Part shown: positions 8,510-17,238 of the stretch, in pieces
How positions within the stretch are numbered: position 1 is the stretch's first letter
Layout of the letters: each line of letters opens with the position of its first letter
Origin: CAWAMR01 sp963783095
GTDB taxonomy: Bacteria > Planctomycetota > Planctomycetia > Gemmatales > Gemmataceae
Length of the DNA: 64,000 nt
Reading direction: 5' to 3'
Assembly: GCA_963783095.1 (NCBI GenBank)
Contig: CAWAMR010000003.1
Location: 868,001-932,000, forward strand
Made by a program: the position numbers and the translations under genes
Notes under the pieces: generated by a model
Seen by the model: the letters and a program-made list of their open reading frames with translations, nothing else
The model's database searches: none
What the model was told of the DNA's origin: nothing

Positions 8510-9369
8510 GCTACAATTTGTTACAAAAAATCGAATTTGCATCGACGATCGCAAGCACAAACAAATGAACTCATGATCACTATGCTACAAATTGCTACAA
8601 GAATTGGCTTGTGCATCGATGGTCGTAAATTTGAACAAACGAATACCGAACCTCGTGCTTCCAAGAAACTTCGCCTCAATCCAACGATTATTGATTTGAT
8701 ATTCTGGCGAAGTTACTTTCAGATGAGGGCCCGTGATCGGGCGCAGACGCTTCCAAGAAACTTCGCCTCAATCCAACGATTATTGATTTGATATTCTGGC
8801 GAAGTTACTTTCAGATGAGGGCCCGAGGATCGGGCGCGGACGCTACAAATTGCTACAAAAACTGGCTTGCGCACCAACGATTTAATAACCAAACATACGA
8901 GGCGGTCAACCCGATGCTACAAATTGCTACAAAAATCGGTTTGTACAGCAATGATCGTAAATTCGAACGAACGAATTCCGGAACGTCGTGCTACAAGTTG
9001 CTACAAAAAATGGCTTGCGCATCGACGATTGAATAACCAAACAAATGAGGCGGTGAACGCGACGCTACAAATTGCTACAAAAATCAGTTTGTACAGCAAT
9101 GATCGTAAATTCGAACGAACGAATTCCGGAACGTCGTGCTACAAGTTGTTACAAAAAATGGCTTGCGCATCGACGATTGAATAACCAAACAAATGAGGCG
9201 GCGAACGCCATGCTTCCAAGAAACTTCGCCTCAATCCAACGATTATTGATTTGATATTCTGGCGAAGTTACTTTCAGATAAGGGCCCGAGCATCGGGCGC
9301 AGCCGCTACAAATTGCTACAAAAAAACCGGTTTCGCTCGGTGGGCCGTCAGAATGTCGCGGGGGCAAAA
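8510..9369 (+). repeat. Modular repeat array, left copy (modules in order Y X Z Z Y X Y X Y Z T)
   Basis: The region is built from three modules of about 70-95 bp plus a terminal one. X and Y both open with GCTACAAATTGCTACAAAAA. X continues to an AACGAACGAATTCC segment; Y continues with CGATTGAATAACCAAAC and GAGGCGGTGAACG. Z opens with GCTTCCAAGAAACTTCGCC and ends GGCGAAGTTACTTTCAGATG followed by a GCCCG..CGGGC hairpin; AACTTCGCC and GGCGAAGTT can pair across about 30 bases. The last module T (about 9304-9369) starts with the X/Y header and ends in GTCGCGGGGGCAAAA. The same modules, in reverse orientation, make up 49201-50677, including T. Open frames here are by-products of the repeats. It is not a CRISPR array, since the 'spacers' are themselves repeated. 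Confidence 0.85.
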
Positions 9370-9476
9370 TGTTCCACATGGAACATCGATGTTGAAACGA
9401 TCCATGAACTATTATCGTGATTGTCATGCAGTCCGGTGAGCTTCCCATGCGCCCGTCGTCCGGCTAGACTTTCTGG

Positions 9477-10826
9477 ATGATTCCATCTGCTTCCGAACTC
9501 ATCGTTTCTGTCTCCGGCATTCGCGGCATCGTGGGTCAAGGACTCACACCGCAGATCGCCACCGTCTTCGCTTCCGCGCTCGGCACTTTCCTGGGCGGGG
9601 GCCGGGTTGTGGTTTCGCGCGACGGCCGGCCCAGCGGCAATATGTTACGTCATGCCGTTGTCGCCGGATTGCTCTCGGCAGGCTGCGATGTCGAGGATAT
9701 CGGCATTGCCCCCACTCCGACCTGCGGACGAGCGGTTCGTCAACTGCGCGCATCGGGAGCTGTGCAGATTACCGCGAGTCACAATCCCGCGCCGTGGAAT
9801 GGATTGAAACTTTTCGGTTCCGACGGAGCAGTTCTGTCGGCAGAGAAAGGACAAGAAATCAAGCGTCTCTTTGAAAGCGGTTCGTCCAGGCTGGTGGGCT
9901 GGGATCGCATCGGCACCATGCGCGCTGCACCGGATGTCCTCGATGACCACGCCCGCCTCGTCTGCGATCTTGTCAGCGTATCGGCAATTCACTCCGCCGG
10001 GTTTCGAGTGCTGGTCGATGGCAACGGCGGAGCCGGCGGCCCGTTGGCAACTCATCTGCTTCGGTTGCTAGGCTGCGAGGTCGTCGAACAGGCATGCGAG
10101 CCGGATGGCCACTTCGTTCATGAGGCGGAGCCGATCCCAGCCCATCTGGTCGATGTCGGCCCCCAGGTTCCGAAGAACGGGGCAGCAGTGGGATTCGTCC
10201 TCGATCCCGATGCCGATCGACTGGCCCTGATCGATGAGAAAGGCAACTGCATCTCGGAAGAGATGACGCTGGCCCTGGCGGTAAAGTATCGACTTGGGCA
10301 ACAGCGCGGGCCAGTGGTCATCAATATGTCCACGTCGCGGGTCATCGAAGACATTGCCAACACGGCGGGCAGTATTTGTATGAGATCGGCAGTGGGTGAA
10401 GCGAATGTGGTGGCCCGGATGCGCGAACTCGATGCGGTGATCGGCGGCGAAGGCAACGGCGGTGTGATCGATCCGCGCGTAGGCTGGGTTCGCGATCCCT
10501 TCATCGGCATGGGTATGATTCTGCACCTGATGGCCCAGACAAAACAGTCGCTGAGCGAACTGGTGGCAGCGCTGCCCAGCTATGCCATGCTGAAGACGAA
10601 GTATGGAGTTTCGCGCGATCGGCTGCCGGCGGCACTGGCAGCCCTTCGGGGCCGATGGCCGGATGCGCAACTCAACGAGTTGGACGGTTTACGGCTCGAC
10701 TGGAAAGATCGCTGGCTGCACATACGCGCCAGCAACACGGAACCCGTGGTCCGGATCATCGCGGAGGCTCCGGCCATGGCAGATGCGGAGTGCTTGTGTG
10801 CCGAAGCGGCGAAATGTCTGGGATAA
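9477..10826 (+). CDS. glmM: Phosphoglucosamine mutase / phosphohexomutase
   Basis: This 449-residue member of the alpha-D-phosphohexomutase family would convert glucosamine-6-phosphate to glucosamine-1-phosphate for UDP-GlcNAc and cell-envelope synthesis in the cytoplasm. Visible are the active-site serine loop ITASHNPAPWNG (about residue 100), the metal-binding loop DPDADRLALID (about 242), the sugar-binding loop GGEGNGGVIDP (about 325) and the phosphate-binding loop RASNTEPVVRIIAEA near the C-terminus. Length is normal. The start at ATG 9477 is supported by MIPSASELIVSVSGIRGIVG, which aligns with family N-termini. It stands alone, downstream of the repeat array and convergent with the CoA transferase. 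A phosphomannomutase activity cannot be excluded, since the GEGNGG loop is shared. Confidence 0.85.
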   Translation: MIPSASELIVSVSGIRGIVGQGLTPQIATVFASALGTFLGGGRVVVSRDGRPSGNMLRHAVVAGLLSAGCDVEDIGIAPTPTCGRAVRQLRASGAVQITASHNPAPWNGLKLFGSDGAVLSAEKGQEIKRLFESGSSRLVGWDRIGTMRAAPDVLDDHARLVCDLVSVSAIHSAGFRVLVDGNGGAGGPLATHLLRLLGCEVVEQACEPDGHFVHEAEPIPAHLVDVGPQVPKNGAAVGFVLDPDADRLALIDEKGNCISEEMTLALAVKYRLGQQRGPVVINMSTSRVIEDIANTAGSICMRSAVGEANVVARMRELDAVIGGEGNGGVIDPRVGWVRDPFIGMGMILHLMAQTKQSLSELVAALPSYAMLKTKYGVSRDRLPAALAALRGRWPDAQLNELDGLRLDWKDRWLHIRASNTEPVVRIIAEAPAMADAECLCAEAAKCLG

Positions 10827-10853
10827 CATCGGGTAAGTTCGATTGCCTGGGAG

Positions 10854-12059
10854 CTACACCACCCTCTTTTTTCGGAGTTCTTCAATCGTTCCCGGACCGA
10901 TTCCCAGCACCTCACGCAGAACTTGCTCCGTGTGATCGCCCAGCCCAGGAGCAAGTTTGGCTTCCGGCAAGGTCGTGCCGTGGATGTGGAACGGTGATCC
11001 CAGCAAGTCGATCGGTTGTCCCGATGGGTCGCGGACGGTGACTTTCATATTGCGTGCTGCGATCTGTTCGTGTTGAAACAGTTGCTCGTAGTTCATGACC
11101 ACTGCATGCGGGATGTTTTTGGCGTGCAGCCGATGCTGCCAGTCCTTGGTGGTGTGCTGGCGCATCAATGCTTCGACCTTGGGAATCAGTATGTTGCGGT
11201 TCTCGACGCGGAGCTGATTGCTGATGAATTGCGGATCGGCGGCGAGATCGGGTGCTTGAGCGGCCTCGCAAAAGTGTTGCCACTGGCTATCGTTGCCGAC
11301 GTTCAATACCAGCCAGCCATCCGCCGTGGCGAACAACTGGTAGGGAACGATTTGCAAGTGAGCGTTGCCCTGACGAGGAGGAACCTCGCCGCTGCTTAGA
11401 TAGGCCTGAGCCAGATTGACCTGGGAAGCGACGGCACAATCGAGCAGTGAAAGATCAATGGTGTAACCATGCCCCGAGGTTTGCCGGGCATGCATACAGG
11501 CAAGAATGGCGACCGCGGCATGCAAACCGGTCACGACATCGGTCAAGGCGACACCAACCTTGACGGGTGGACCGTCAACAGGGCCGGTGATCGACATCAA
11601 CCCGCTCATCGCCTGGATTGCAAAATCGTAGCCTGGCACCGAGCGCATCGGACCGGTCCGGCCAAAACCGCTGATGGAGCACGCGATGAGTTGCGGATGA
11701 CGAGTCAATAGCGCATCCGGCGTCAGGCCCAAATGTTCGGCACTGTCGGTACGGAAATTGTCGATCAGCACATCGCTCTTTTTCAATAACTCATGGAACA
11801 GATCATGGCCTTCAGGCCTGGCGATGTCGAGCGTCAGCGAGCGTTTGTTGCGATTGCAGGACAAGAAGTAGGCGGAAAGCGGGCCGGAGAAAGGGGGACC
11901 CCAGCTTCGGGTGTCGTCGCCGGAGCCGGGACGTTCGAGTTTGATGACCTCAGCGCCCAAGTCTGCAAGGAGTTGACCGCAATAAGGACCGGCCAGGATG
12001 CGCGAGGCATCCAGAACCCGGCAGCCTTTAAGGGGCGCAGCGGCATTGCTTGGGAACAT
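10854..12059 (-). CDS. CoA transferase, family III (CaiB/BaiF type)
   Basis: The 401-residue protein starts with the family III hallmark (LKGCRVLDASRILAGPYCGQ, LLADLGAEVIKLERPGSGDD) and continues through DNFRTDSAEHLGLT, SGFGRTGPM and GYDFAIQAMSGLMSITG, all expected CoA- and acid-binding segments of the interlaced-dimer fold. It would move CoA between a carboxylic acid and an acyl-CoA; the substrate cannot be told. The C-terminal lobe (PVVMNYEQLFQHEQIAAR, LGDHTEQVLREVLG) is complete. The gene is convergent with glmM, 27 bp apart, and followed downstream by no operon partner. Start ATG 12059 has a purine-rich stretch GGAGAGG a few bases upstream. Confidence 0.88.
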   Translation of the reverse strand: MFPSNAAAPLKGCRVLDASRILAGPYCGQLLADLGAEVIKLERPGSGDDTRSWGPPFSGPLSAYFLSCNRNKRSLTLDIARPEGHDLFHELLKKSDVLIDNFRTDSAEHLGLTPDALLTRHPQLIACSISGFGRTGPMRSVPGYDFAIQAMSGLMSITGPVDGPPVKVGVALTDVVTGLHAAVAILACMHARQTSGHGYTIDLSLLDCAVASQVNLAQAYLSSGEVPPRQGNAHLQIVPYQLFATADGWLVLNVGNDSQWQHFCEAAQAPDLAADPQFISNQLRVENRNILIPKVEALMRQHTTKDWQHRLHAKNIPHAVVMNYEQLFQHEQIAARNMKVTVRDPSGQPIDLLGSPFHIHGTTLPEAKLAPGLGDHTEQVLREVLGIGPGTIEELRKKRVV

Positions 12060-12089
12060 GACCTCTCCATCGGGAATAGACCCAAACGG

Positions 12090-12320
12090 TCATTTGCCGG
12101 GTGAGTCATTCCGGGTTGCTCCCGAAGTTGTAGGCTTGGGCAGCAAGGCCGGCGACGGTAACATGGCGGGGGCCGTCGTTCGATTCTTCTGCATCTCGGA
12201 GACAATTTCTGTAGAAGGGTCGGCTGGATTTGTCGTTGGGGATCTCTGGAAAAACAGTGCCGCGACGGCAATTACCAATCCCACTCCCACTACTAACCCG
12301 AATTTTGCATCGTTTTGCAT
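12090..12320 (-). CDS. Small single-pass membrane protein of unknown function
   Basis: The product is about 76 residues. From ATG 12320 it begins MQNDAKFGLVVGVGLVIAVA and has one transmembrane helix at residues 7-24, then a Pro/Thr/Ser-rich soluble tail. A strong AAAGGGGG ribosome-binding site lies about 8 bp before this ATG, so I take it over the longer open frame upstream. It precedes the CoA transferase gene by 30 bp on the same strand and may be co-transcribed with it. Small proteins starting 'MQNDAKFGLVVGVG' with a Pro-rich tail recur in planctomycetes, often with a LysM domain, which is absent here. Confidence 0.55.
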   Translation of the reverse strand: MQNDAKFGLVVGVGLVIAVAALFFQRSPTTNPADPSTEIVSEMQKNRTTAPAMLPSPALLPKPTTSGATRNDSPGK

Positions 12321-12515
12321 CGGTGTTCCCCCTTTGGGTCCGATGGAAAGATAAGCTGGTCGATAAAACACCCACGTGTTCTCGACCTCTAGGCGATTAT
12401 CCACGAAGGCAGGCTGTGCGCGAATGCGTTCTTGAGAACTTGAGGGAAAATATAAGGATTCGTGGCTGAAATGAACGGGATAATAGTCGTGTCCGCTGAG
12501 ATCGGCAATTCAGTC

Positions 12516-12644
12516 AACCACGGAAAACACGGAAAACACGGAAAAAATCAGAAGACAAAACATGCGAATCCATTCTCAATATCACCATTATCCATGAGTA
12601 TTTGCTTTGGTCGTTGTTCCGTGTCTTCCGTGTTTTCCGTGGTT
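12516..12644. repeat. Inverted repeat element built on an ACGGAAAAC tandem
   Basis: AACCACGGAAAACACGGAAA at 12516 onward (28 bp arm) is mirrored by TTCCGTGTTTTCCGTGGTT ending at 12644, with about 70 bp between the arms. It resembles the interspersed 'CCACGGAAAACACGGAA' elements found between genes in several environmental bacteria. It sits directly upstream of the DcuC-like gene, so it may be transcribed as a leader hairpin or act as a small mobile repeat. Confidence 0.8.
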
Positions 12645-12663
12645 CATTCTTTTGGGTTTTCTC

Positions 12664-14031
12664 GTGCAGCTTTATTTCCTGCCTGTGGCGGCTTTGCTGA
12701 TTATTGTGCTCGCTGTGTGGGGCATTCTTCGTGGTCTGGATGTTCGGCTCTGTTTGCTGCTCGCTGCGTTCGCACTGGCTGGATTCGCGGGCGATGTCAG
12801 GCCGGTCCTTCGGGAATTTCTGGCTACGTTCAGCAATGAAAAATTCGTCGTTCCCATATGCACGGCAATGGGTTTTGCCTATGTGCTTCGACATACCGAG
12901 GCCGATCAACATCTGGTTCAACTGTTGGTAAAACCCTTACGGCACACGCGGATCCTCCTGATTCCGGGCGTTGTCGGGGTTGGGTTTCTCGTCAACATCC
13001 CGGTGATCAGTCAAACGAGCACGGCCGTCTGTCTCGGCGCAGTGGTCGTGCCGTTACTCCGTGCCGCCGGGTTGTCGCCCGTCACGATCGGGGCGAGTAT
13101 CTTGCTCGGATCATCGCTCGGCGGCGAATTGTTGAATCCCGCTGCGCCGGAGCTATTGACCGTGAAAGGTCAGCTCAATCTTAACGACACCCGTGAAGTG
13201 GTAGAACGTGTCGTGCCGCTGGTGATTCCGCATCTGTTGATCGCAACATTGCTGTTCTGGTGGCTGTGTTGGTGGTCCGAGAAGGCACCTGATGTCGCAG
13301 AGGAGAAGCCGCAAGAAGTGTTGCCTGCTTTCCGCGTCAACTGGTTCCTGGCGCTCGTACCGCTGATTCCCCTGGCCATCTTGTTCCTGACGGGTCCACC
13401 GATCCGTTTACTGCACGTCCCGGAATCGTGGATCGTGGCTCCCAAGGATGTTTCCGCAAAGAACACCCGTCTGATTGGTGCGGCGATGCTGGTCGGGGTT
13501 TTGGCAGCGGCACTGGCCCGACCCAGCAAAGCCAAGTCGACACCCAAGGCCTTTTTCGACGGCGCGGGCTATGCCTTCGCCAACGTCGTTTCCCTGATTG
13601 TGACCGCCAATTGCTTCGGCAAGGCCATTGAACAAATAGGCTTGGCGCACGGTATTGGCAGGCTGGTTCAAGCTGCTCCCGGGTTGCTGTTGCCGCTCGC
13701 CGGGAGTATCCCACTGCTATTCGCAGCCATCAGCGGCTCAGGAATGGCATCGACACAATCGCTTTACGGACTATTTGTCGGCCCCGGATGCCCCATTCAC
13801 ACCGAGGGAAGCTCCACTCCCCCGGAGACGATCGAAGAGGGCAAACGAGTCGGCGCGATCGTTGCGATTGCGGCGGCGGCCGGGCGAACGATGTCGCCGG
13901 TGGCGGCAGTAGCGCTGATGTGCGCTTCGATGGCGAATGTCAGTCCTTTTACGTTGGCGAAGCGGGTCGCATTGCCGCTGTTGGGGAGTTGGGTGATTGT
14001 GGTGGGACTGCGAATGATCGGGGTACTCTGA
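12664..14031 (+). CDS. DcuC-family C4-dicarboxylate / anion transporter
   Basis: A hydrophobic protein of about 455 residues with roughly 11-12 transmembrane helices. Conserved features of the DcuC/ArsB-NhaD-like carriers are GVGFLVNIPVISQTSTAVCLG and SILLGSSLGGELLNPAAPEL in the first half and SIPLLFAAISGSGMASTQSL and AAGRTMSPVAAVALMCASMA in the second, which are the two inverted-repeat hairpin loops. It should import or exchange dicarboxylates in the inner membrane; the substrate is inferred. I choose GTG 12664, because the codons upstream of it (from 12607) are read out of the inverted-repeat element and are not membrane-like. No operon partner is visible. Confidence 0.75.
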   Translation: MQLYFLPVAALLIIVLAVWGILRGLDVRLCLLLAAFALAGFAGDVRPVLREFLATFSNEKFVVPICTAMGFAYVLRHTEADQHLVQLLVKPLRHTRILLIPGVVGVGFLVNIPVISQTSTAVCLGAVVVPLLRAAGLSPVTIGASILLGSSLGGELLNPAAPELLTVKGQLNLNDTREVVERVVPLVIPHLLIATLLFWWLCWWSEKAPDVAEEKPQEVLPAFRVNWFLALVPLIPLAILFLTGPPIRLLHVPESWIVAPKDVSAKNTRLIGAAMLVGVLAAALARPSKAKSTPKAFFDGAGYAFANVVSLIVTANCFGKAIEQIGLAHGIGRLVQAAPGLLLPLAGSIPLLFAAISGSGMASTQSLYGLFVGPGCPIHTEGSSTPPETIEEGKRVGAIVAIAAAAGRTMSPVAAVALMCASMANVSPFTLAKRVALPLLGSWVIVVGLRMIGVL

Positions 14032-14112
14032 ACAAAAATCACTGTTGGGCGGCACTATTTGGCAAGTTGAGCAATCCTTGACTTATGTCTTCATAAATGG
14101 CATTCTGAAAGG

Positions 14113-14544
14113 ATGAGCGATTCGAACCCTACATCCTCCCCCATTGACTTGGGAACGGAACTGGGAGCTACTGATAGCTTTTCTGCGCAATGCTTTTCGC
14201 TTTATGTGCCGAATAAGGATAAAGAAGACCAGGAATTCGGAAACCAAAGACGATGGGTATTGGATGCTATCCGGTTGTTGTCGGAAATCAATGGCGGGGC
14301 GACAGCAATTCCAGTTGAGGGTGGATGGATGGACGATTCGGGTCGAGTTATTTTGGAAGAGCCAGTGATTGTTTACTCGTATATCAAACTCGAACCATTC
14401 TTGAAGAATTTGCACAAAATACGAGAGTTTCTTCATCGCATGGGTCGAGAGACGGCACAGGGAGAAGTCGCTTTCGAGTTCGACGGTCGGTTTTTTCGGA
14501 TTCGGCAATTCGATTCACCTGTTAGTGAAGGAAGAAGCAAATGA
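14113..14544 (+). CDS. Conserved hypothetical protein, first gene of a coupled pair
   Basis: A 143-residue soluble protein without signal or membrane segment. Notable stretches are CFSLYVPNKDKEDQEFGNQR, INGGATAIPVEGGWMDD and VIVYSYIKLEPFLKNLHKIR, ending in QGEVAFEFDGRFFRIRQF. It is alpha/beta in character. Its stop overlaps the start of the next gene by 4 bp (ATGA), so the two are translated together. I do not recognise a named family with confidence. A coupled pair of a compact protein followed by a helix-rich DNA-binding-like partner would fit a toxin-antitoxin or plasmid-type module, but nothing in the sequence proves this. Confidence 0.7.
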   Translation: MSDSNPTSSPIDLGTELGATDSFSAQCFSLYVPNKDKEDQEFGNQRRWVLDAIRLLSEINGGATAIPVEGGWMDDSGRVILEEPVIVYSYIKLEPFLKNLHKIREFLHRMGRETAQGEVAFEFDGRFFRIRQFDSPVSEGRSK

Positions 14545-14993
14545 ACCAACGTCTTCAAGTAACCGGCACCAGCCAACCTATTTTGCAAATCACTGGCAAT
14601 GCTCAGCCTCGCATTGATGCCAGCCAGGTTGCTGCTGCACTGGGAGGAGAACCAATCACGGCCCGCATTGATGGCAATCCTGCCTCGGTGACACTTTACG
14701 CTCTTCGAGCGGAGTTGTTTCGGCGTCGTCAGTCTGGCGGGGGTCGGCCACGAATTGAAGGGACCAATCAACGCGTCAAGATTCCGTTGAGCGATCAAGA
14801 CTGGACGGAGTTGGAAAAGCTGGCAGGGGAGCTTACTTCGGCGGGATTCTCGCCGTCTCCTGGGCAGATTGCCAGCGTGTTGCTTCACGCAGCTATCCAA
14901 TCGATTCGGCACGATGACCCTACAAAAAAAGGCGAAGAAAAGCTGATCCAGACGATTGCTCAGCAACTCAACGCTGCAAGTAGCACCGAATGA
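14541..14993 (+). CDS. Conserved hypothetical protein, second gene of a coupled pair
   Basis: A 150-residue protein. The N-terminal half is a beta-rich repeat-like segment (LQVTGTSQPILQITGNAQPR); a basic linker RRRQSGGGRPRIEGTNQRVK follows, then a helical C-terminus IPLSDQDWTELEKLAGELTS with FSPSPGQIASVLLHAAI. The basic linker plus short strand (RVKIPLSD) and two helices resembles a ribbon-helix-helix DNA-binding unit, so a regulatory role is possible. Translation is coupled to 14113-14544 through an ATGA overlap. No function is asserted. Confidence 0.65.
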   Translation: MNQRLQVTGTSQPILQITGNAQPRIDASQVAAALGGEPITARIDGNPASVTLYALRAELFRRRQSGGGRPRIEGTNQRVKIPLSDQDWTELEKLAGELTSAGFSPSPGQIASVLLHAAIQSIRHDDPTKKGEEKLIQTIAQQLNAASSTE

Positions 14994-15133
14994 AGAGAAT
15001 ATAGAGCCTCATCGTTTTGCTTCGCTTCTTCCCTTTGCGTCAGACGGGTATCTCTGTTTCTGAACTCATCTAGCGAGATTTTTCTTCCTTCGGTTATACT
15101 CATTCACCAACCTCTGCCGGAAAGGACGCACGG

Positions 15134-16420
15134 ATGCGTATCTGCCTTTTTGAAGATGCCCGCGTCGCCACCCTAGAGCCGATCTGCCTGTCGCGCCCGG
15201 TGTTCGAGTTGCGTTGCGGGCTGACCACGCTCGCTCAGAAACAGCGCCGATTTTTTCACAGCGACGGCTACGGTGTCTTCATTCGTCCCGAACTGGTTCC
15301 TCTTTATCGGCGCGAAAACGCCCGTCTCGCCATCAACGATACGGCCTGGCTGCACGCCGAGCCGACATTGCTCGTCAATGCTCGCTGGTTGCCTCCTGCA
15401 CGTAAAAAAGAACAGTCATTGGATTCCACCCCGTTTGCCGCAGTGGTCGATCAGGAAATTGCCTATGCCCTCGTGACGCCCGAATTGCTTCGAGAATTGG
15501 GAACGGATTCATGGATAGATCGGCTCGAAGAGCTTTGCGGTCAATTGCCGCAGCGCGATGCGGGTGGCCAAATGGTGCAGCATTTGTGGGATGTCGTCGA
15601 TCAAAATGCCGAACAGATCGATCTCGATTTCCGATTGCAGTGGAAACATTCCGTGAACACCGCTCGACCGGCTTCGTTGCATTTGATCGGGCCTTCGGAT
15701 CAGTTGCACGTCGATCCCACTGCGCGCATCGATCCCTTGGTAGTCGCCGATACCAGTAATGGCCCGGTCATCATCGATCGAGACGTGGTCATCACCTCGT
15801 TCACGCGTCTTGAGGGGCCTTGCTATCTAGCGCCGCGCGCTCAGCTTTTCGGTGCCAACATCCGGGGTGGGACATCGATTGGCCCCAATTGCCGGGTCGG
15901 CGGCGAGGTTGAGTCGAGCATCATACACGGCAATACCAACAAGTATCATGAGGGATTCCTGGGTCACAGCTATCTGGGCGAATGGGTCAATATCGGTGCC
16001 GGCTGCCATACCAGCGACCTGCGCAACGATTACGGCGAAGTGAAAATGATCGTCGACGGACAGTCCATTTCGACCGGTCGGCACAAGGTCGGCTGCTATC
16101 TCGGCGACCACACCAAAGTCGGTCTTGGCTCGCTGATTAACACCGGCACCAACGTGGGCGTCTTCGGCAACCTTCTCCCGGCCGGGAGTTTGTTGCCGAA
16201 AATGGTGCCGTCGTTTTGTTGGGTGGAGCATGGCCAGGTCGTGGATCGCAACGATCTGGAAGGACTATTCCGAACGGCATCACGAATGATGCAGCGCCGA
16301 GGGGAAGATTTTACGACAGCGCACCGCGAGTATTTCGACGGGCTTCATCAACGTCTCTATGCCGTTCGTCGGCAACTGATTCAAGAAGCCCAGCGCCGAC
16401 AGTTGAGGAAAAGTGCGTGA
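15134..16420 (+). CDS. GlmU-like sugar nucleotidyltransferase / hexapeptide acyltransferase
   Basis: The 428-residue protein opens MRICLFEDARVATLEPICLS and RPVFELRCGLTTLAQKQ, the start typical of the 'alternative GlmU' group of Bacteroidetes, planctomycetes and relatives. The N-terminal 190 residues replace the usual pyrophosphorylase fold. The C-terminal half is a left-handed beta-helix made of hexapeptide repeats (IDPLVVADTSNGPVIIDRDV, IRGGTSIGPNCRVGGEVES, FLGHSYLGEWVNIGAGCHTS). A role in making activated amino sugars is inferred and would fit glmM about 4.3 kb upstream. The two genes are not an operon. A start at ATG 15134 follows GGAAAGGA. Confidence 0.75.
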   Translation: MRICLFEDARVATLEPICLSRPVFELRCGLTTLAQKQRRFFHSDGYGVFIRPELVPLYRRENARLAINDTAWLHAEPTLLVNARWLPPARKKEQSLDSTPFAAVVDQEIAYALVTPELLRELGTDSWIDRLEELCGQLPQRDAGGQMVQHLWDVVDQNAEQIDLDFRLQWKHSVNTARPASLHLIGPSDQLHVDPTARIDPLVVADTSNGPVIIDRDVVITSFTRLEGPCYLAPRAQLFGANIRGGTSIGPNCRVGGEVESSIIHGNTNKYHEGFLGHSYLGEWVNIGAGCHTSDLRNDYGEVKMIVDGQSISTGRHKVGCYLGDHTKVGLGSLINTGTNVGVFGNLLPAGSLLPKMVPSFCWVEHGQVVDRNDLEGLFRTASRMMQRRGEDFTTAHREYFDGLHQRLYAVRRQLIQEAQRRQLRKSA

Positions 16421-16452
16421 GGTGGTGTGGTAGTGATTTTCCCAGGTCGCGG

Positions 16453-17106
16453 TCATTTCATTTTCTTGAAAGTGATTTCTCTGCCCTCATAATTGATGAC
16501 GAGGATCTCATTGGTGACTTCCTTGATCGTAATTGTGTCACTGCGGTCTGTGCCATGACGTGGGTCGCGATATATCAAAGTTAATAGATTCTTCTCGACC
16601 GTATAGAATCCGTTGTGCTCAACATCTGCGTCGGAATGCTCTATTGTTTCTGTGTAAGTGCCATCGATGCGGAATCTAAAAATCCAAGTATCCTTATCCG
16701 AAGCATTCAAAGCGAAAGGGTATATTCCGCTCCAAGCGCCCAACATCTTTTCGTTGTCGAAGTTACGACGAAACAGCAACTGCGGAGGCCACTCATTAGG
16801 ACGAGTGTGGCCAGGTATTACTTGATGAGGTATCTCCCCAATCGCGTTGCCTGGCCCCTGAGGTGGCTTGTGAAGATCATTATCGGCGTTGAAGGGTTCA
16901 TTTGGCCGGAAATCGGTCTTCGCCGACGTCGCCGGAATTGAGGACTCCGCTGAAGCGTAGGGATCGGTCGGTTCGGTTCGGTGGGACCAGGCGTTGATTA
17001 CGCAGATAATCATGCTGGAAAGAACCAACAACCCCAACAACCAGCGAAAGATATAGCCGAAGTTGATCCTGACAGTGCGTTGTTGCAGCGGATTTTGTTC
17101 TGGCAT
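16453..17106 (-). CDS. Membrane-anchored hypothetical protein
   Basis: From ATG 17106 the product is about 217 residues with a basic N-terminus and one transmembrane helix (FRWLLGLLVLSSMIICVINA, residues about 18-38). A low-complexity linker follows, then an outer domain with WSGIYPFALNASDKDTWIF, GTYTETIEHSDADVEHNGFY and a closing ITFKKMK. The last 90 residues look like a small beta-barrel (lipocalin-like strands: W.F..DGTY, G.Y.V..N.LTL.Y.D). No family name is given. It ends just after the convergent GlmU-like gene. Confidence 0.6.
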   Translation of the reverse strand: MPEQNPLQQRTVRINFGYIFRWLLGLLVLSSMIICVINAWSHRTEPTDPYASAESSIPATSAKTDFRPNEPFNADNDLHKPPQGPGNAIGEIPHQVIPGHTRPNEWPPQLLFRRNFDNEKMLGAWSGIYPFALNASDKDTWIFRFRIDGTYTETIEHSDADVEHNGFYTVEKNLLTLIYRDPRHGTDRSDTITIKEVTNEILVINYEGREITFKKMK

Positions 17107-17141
17107 GGCGATTCCTAAAGCGGGCTTTGCCCGCAACCGCT

Positions 17142-17238
17142 ACGTAGGGCGGGTCGAGGCTTTGCGAGGCCCGCCGTGAATCGGCAAAGCGCTATTGCTG
17201 TCCCGGCGGGCCTCGCAAAGCCTCGACCCGCCCTACGT
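17142..17238. repeat. Perfect 34-bp palindrome pair
   Basis: The arm ACGTAGGGCGGGTCGAGGCT.. (17142-17175) is repeated exactly in reverse complement at 17205-17238 around a 29-bp loop. It sits between two same-strand genes and covers the stop region of the downstream-reading gene at 17233. It could fold as a strong RNA hairpin and act as a terminator, but its length and GC richness fit a dispersed palindromic element better. Confidence 0.9.

Noticed and set aside
8465..9254. Several open frames of 60-108 codons inside the left repeat array
   Set aside because: They are overlapping readings of the repeated modules, in different frames, with no ribosome-binding site and no non-repeat content.
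8510..9369. Possible CRISPR array
   Set aside because: The units are 70-95 bp, the bodies between headers are themselves repeated, and no cas gene is in the window.
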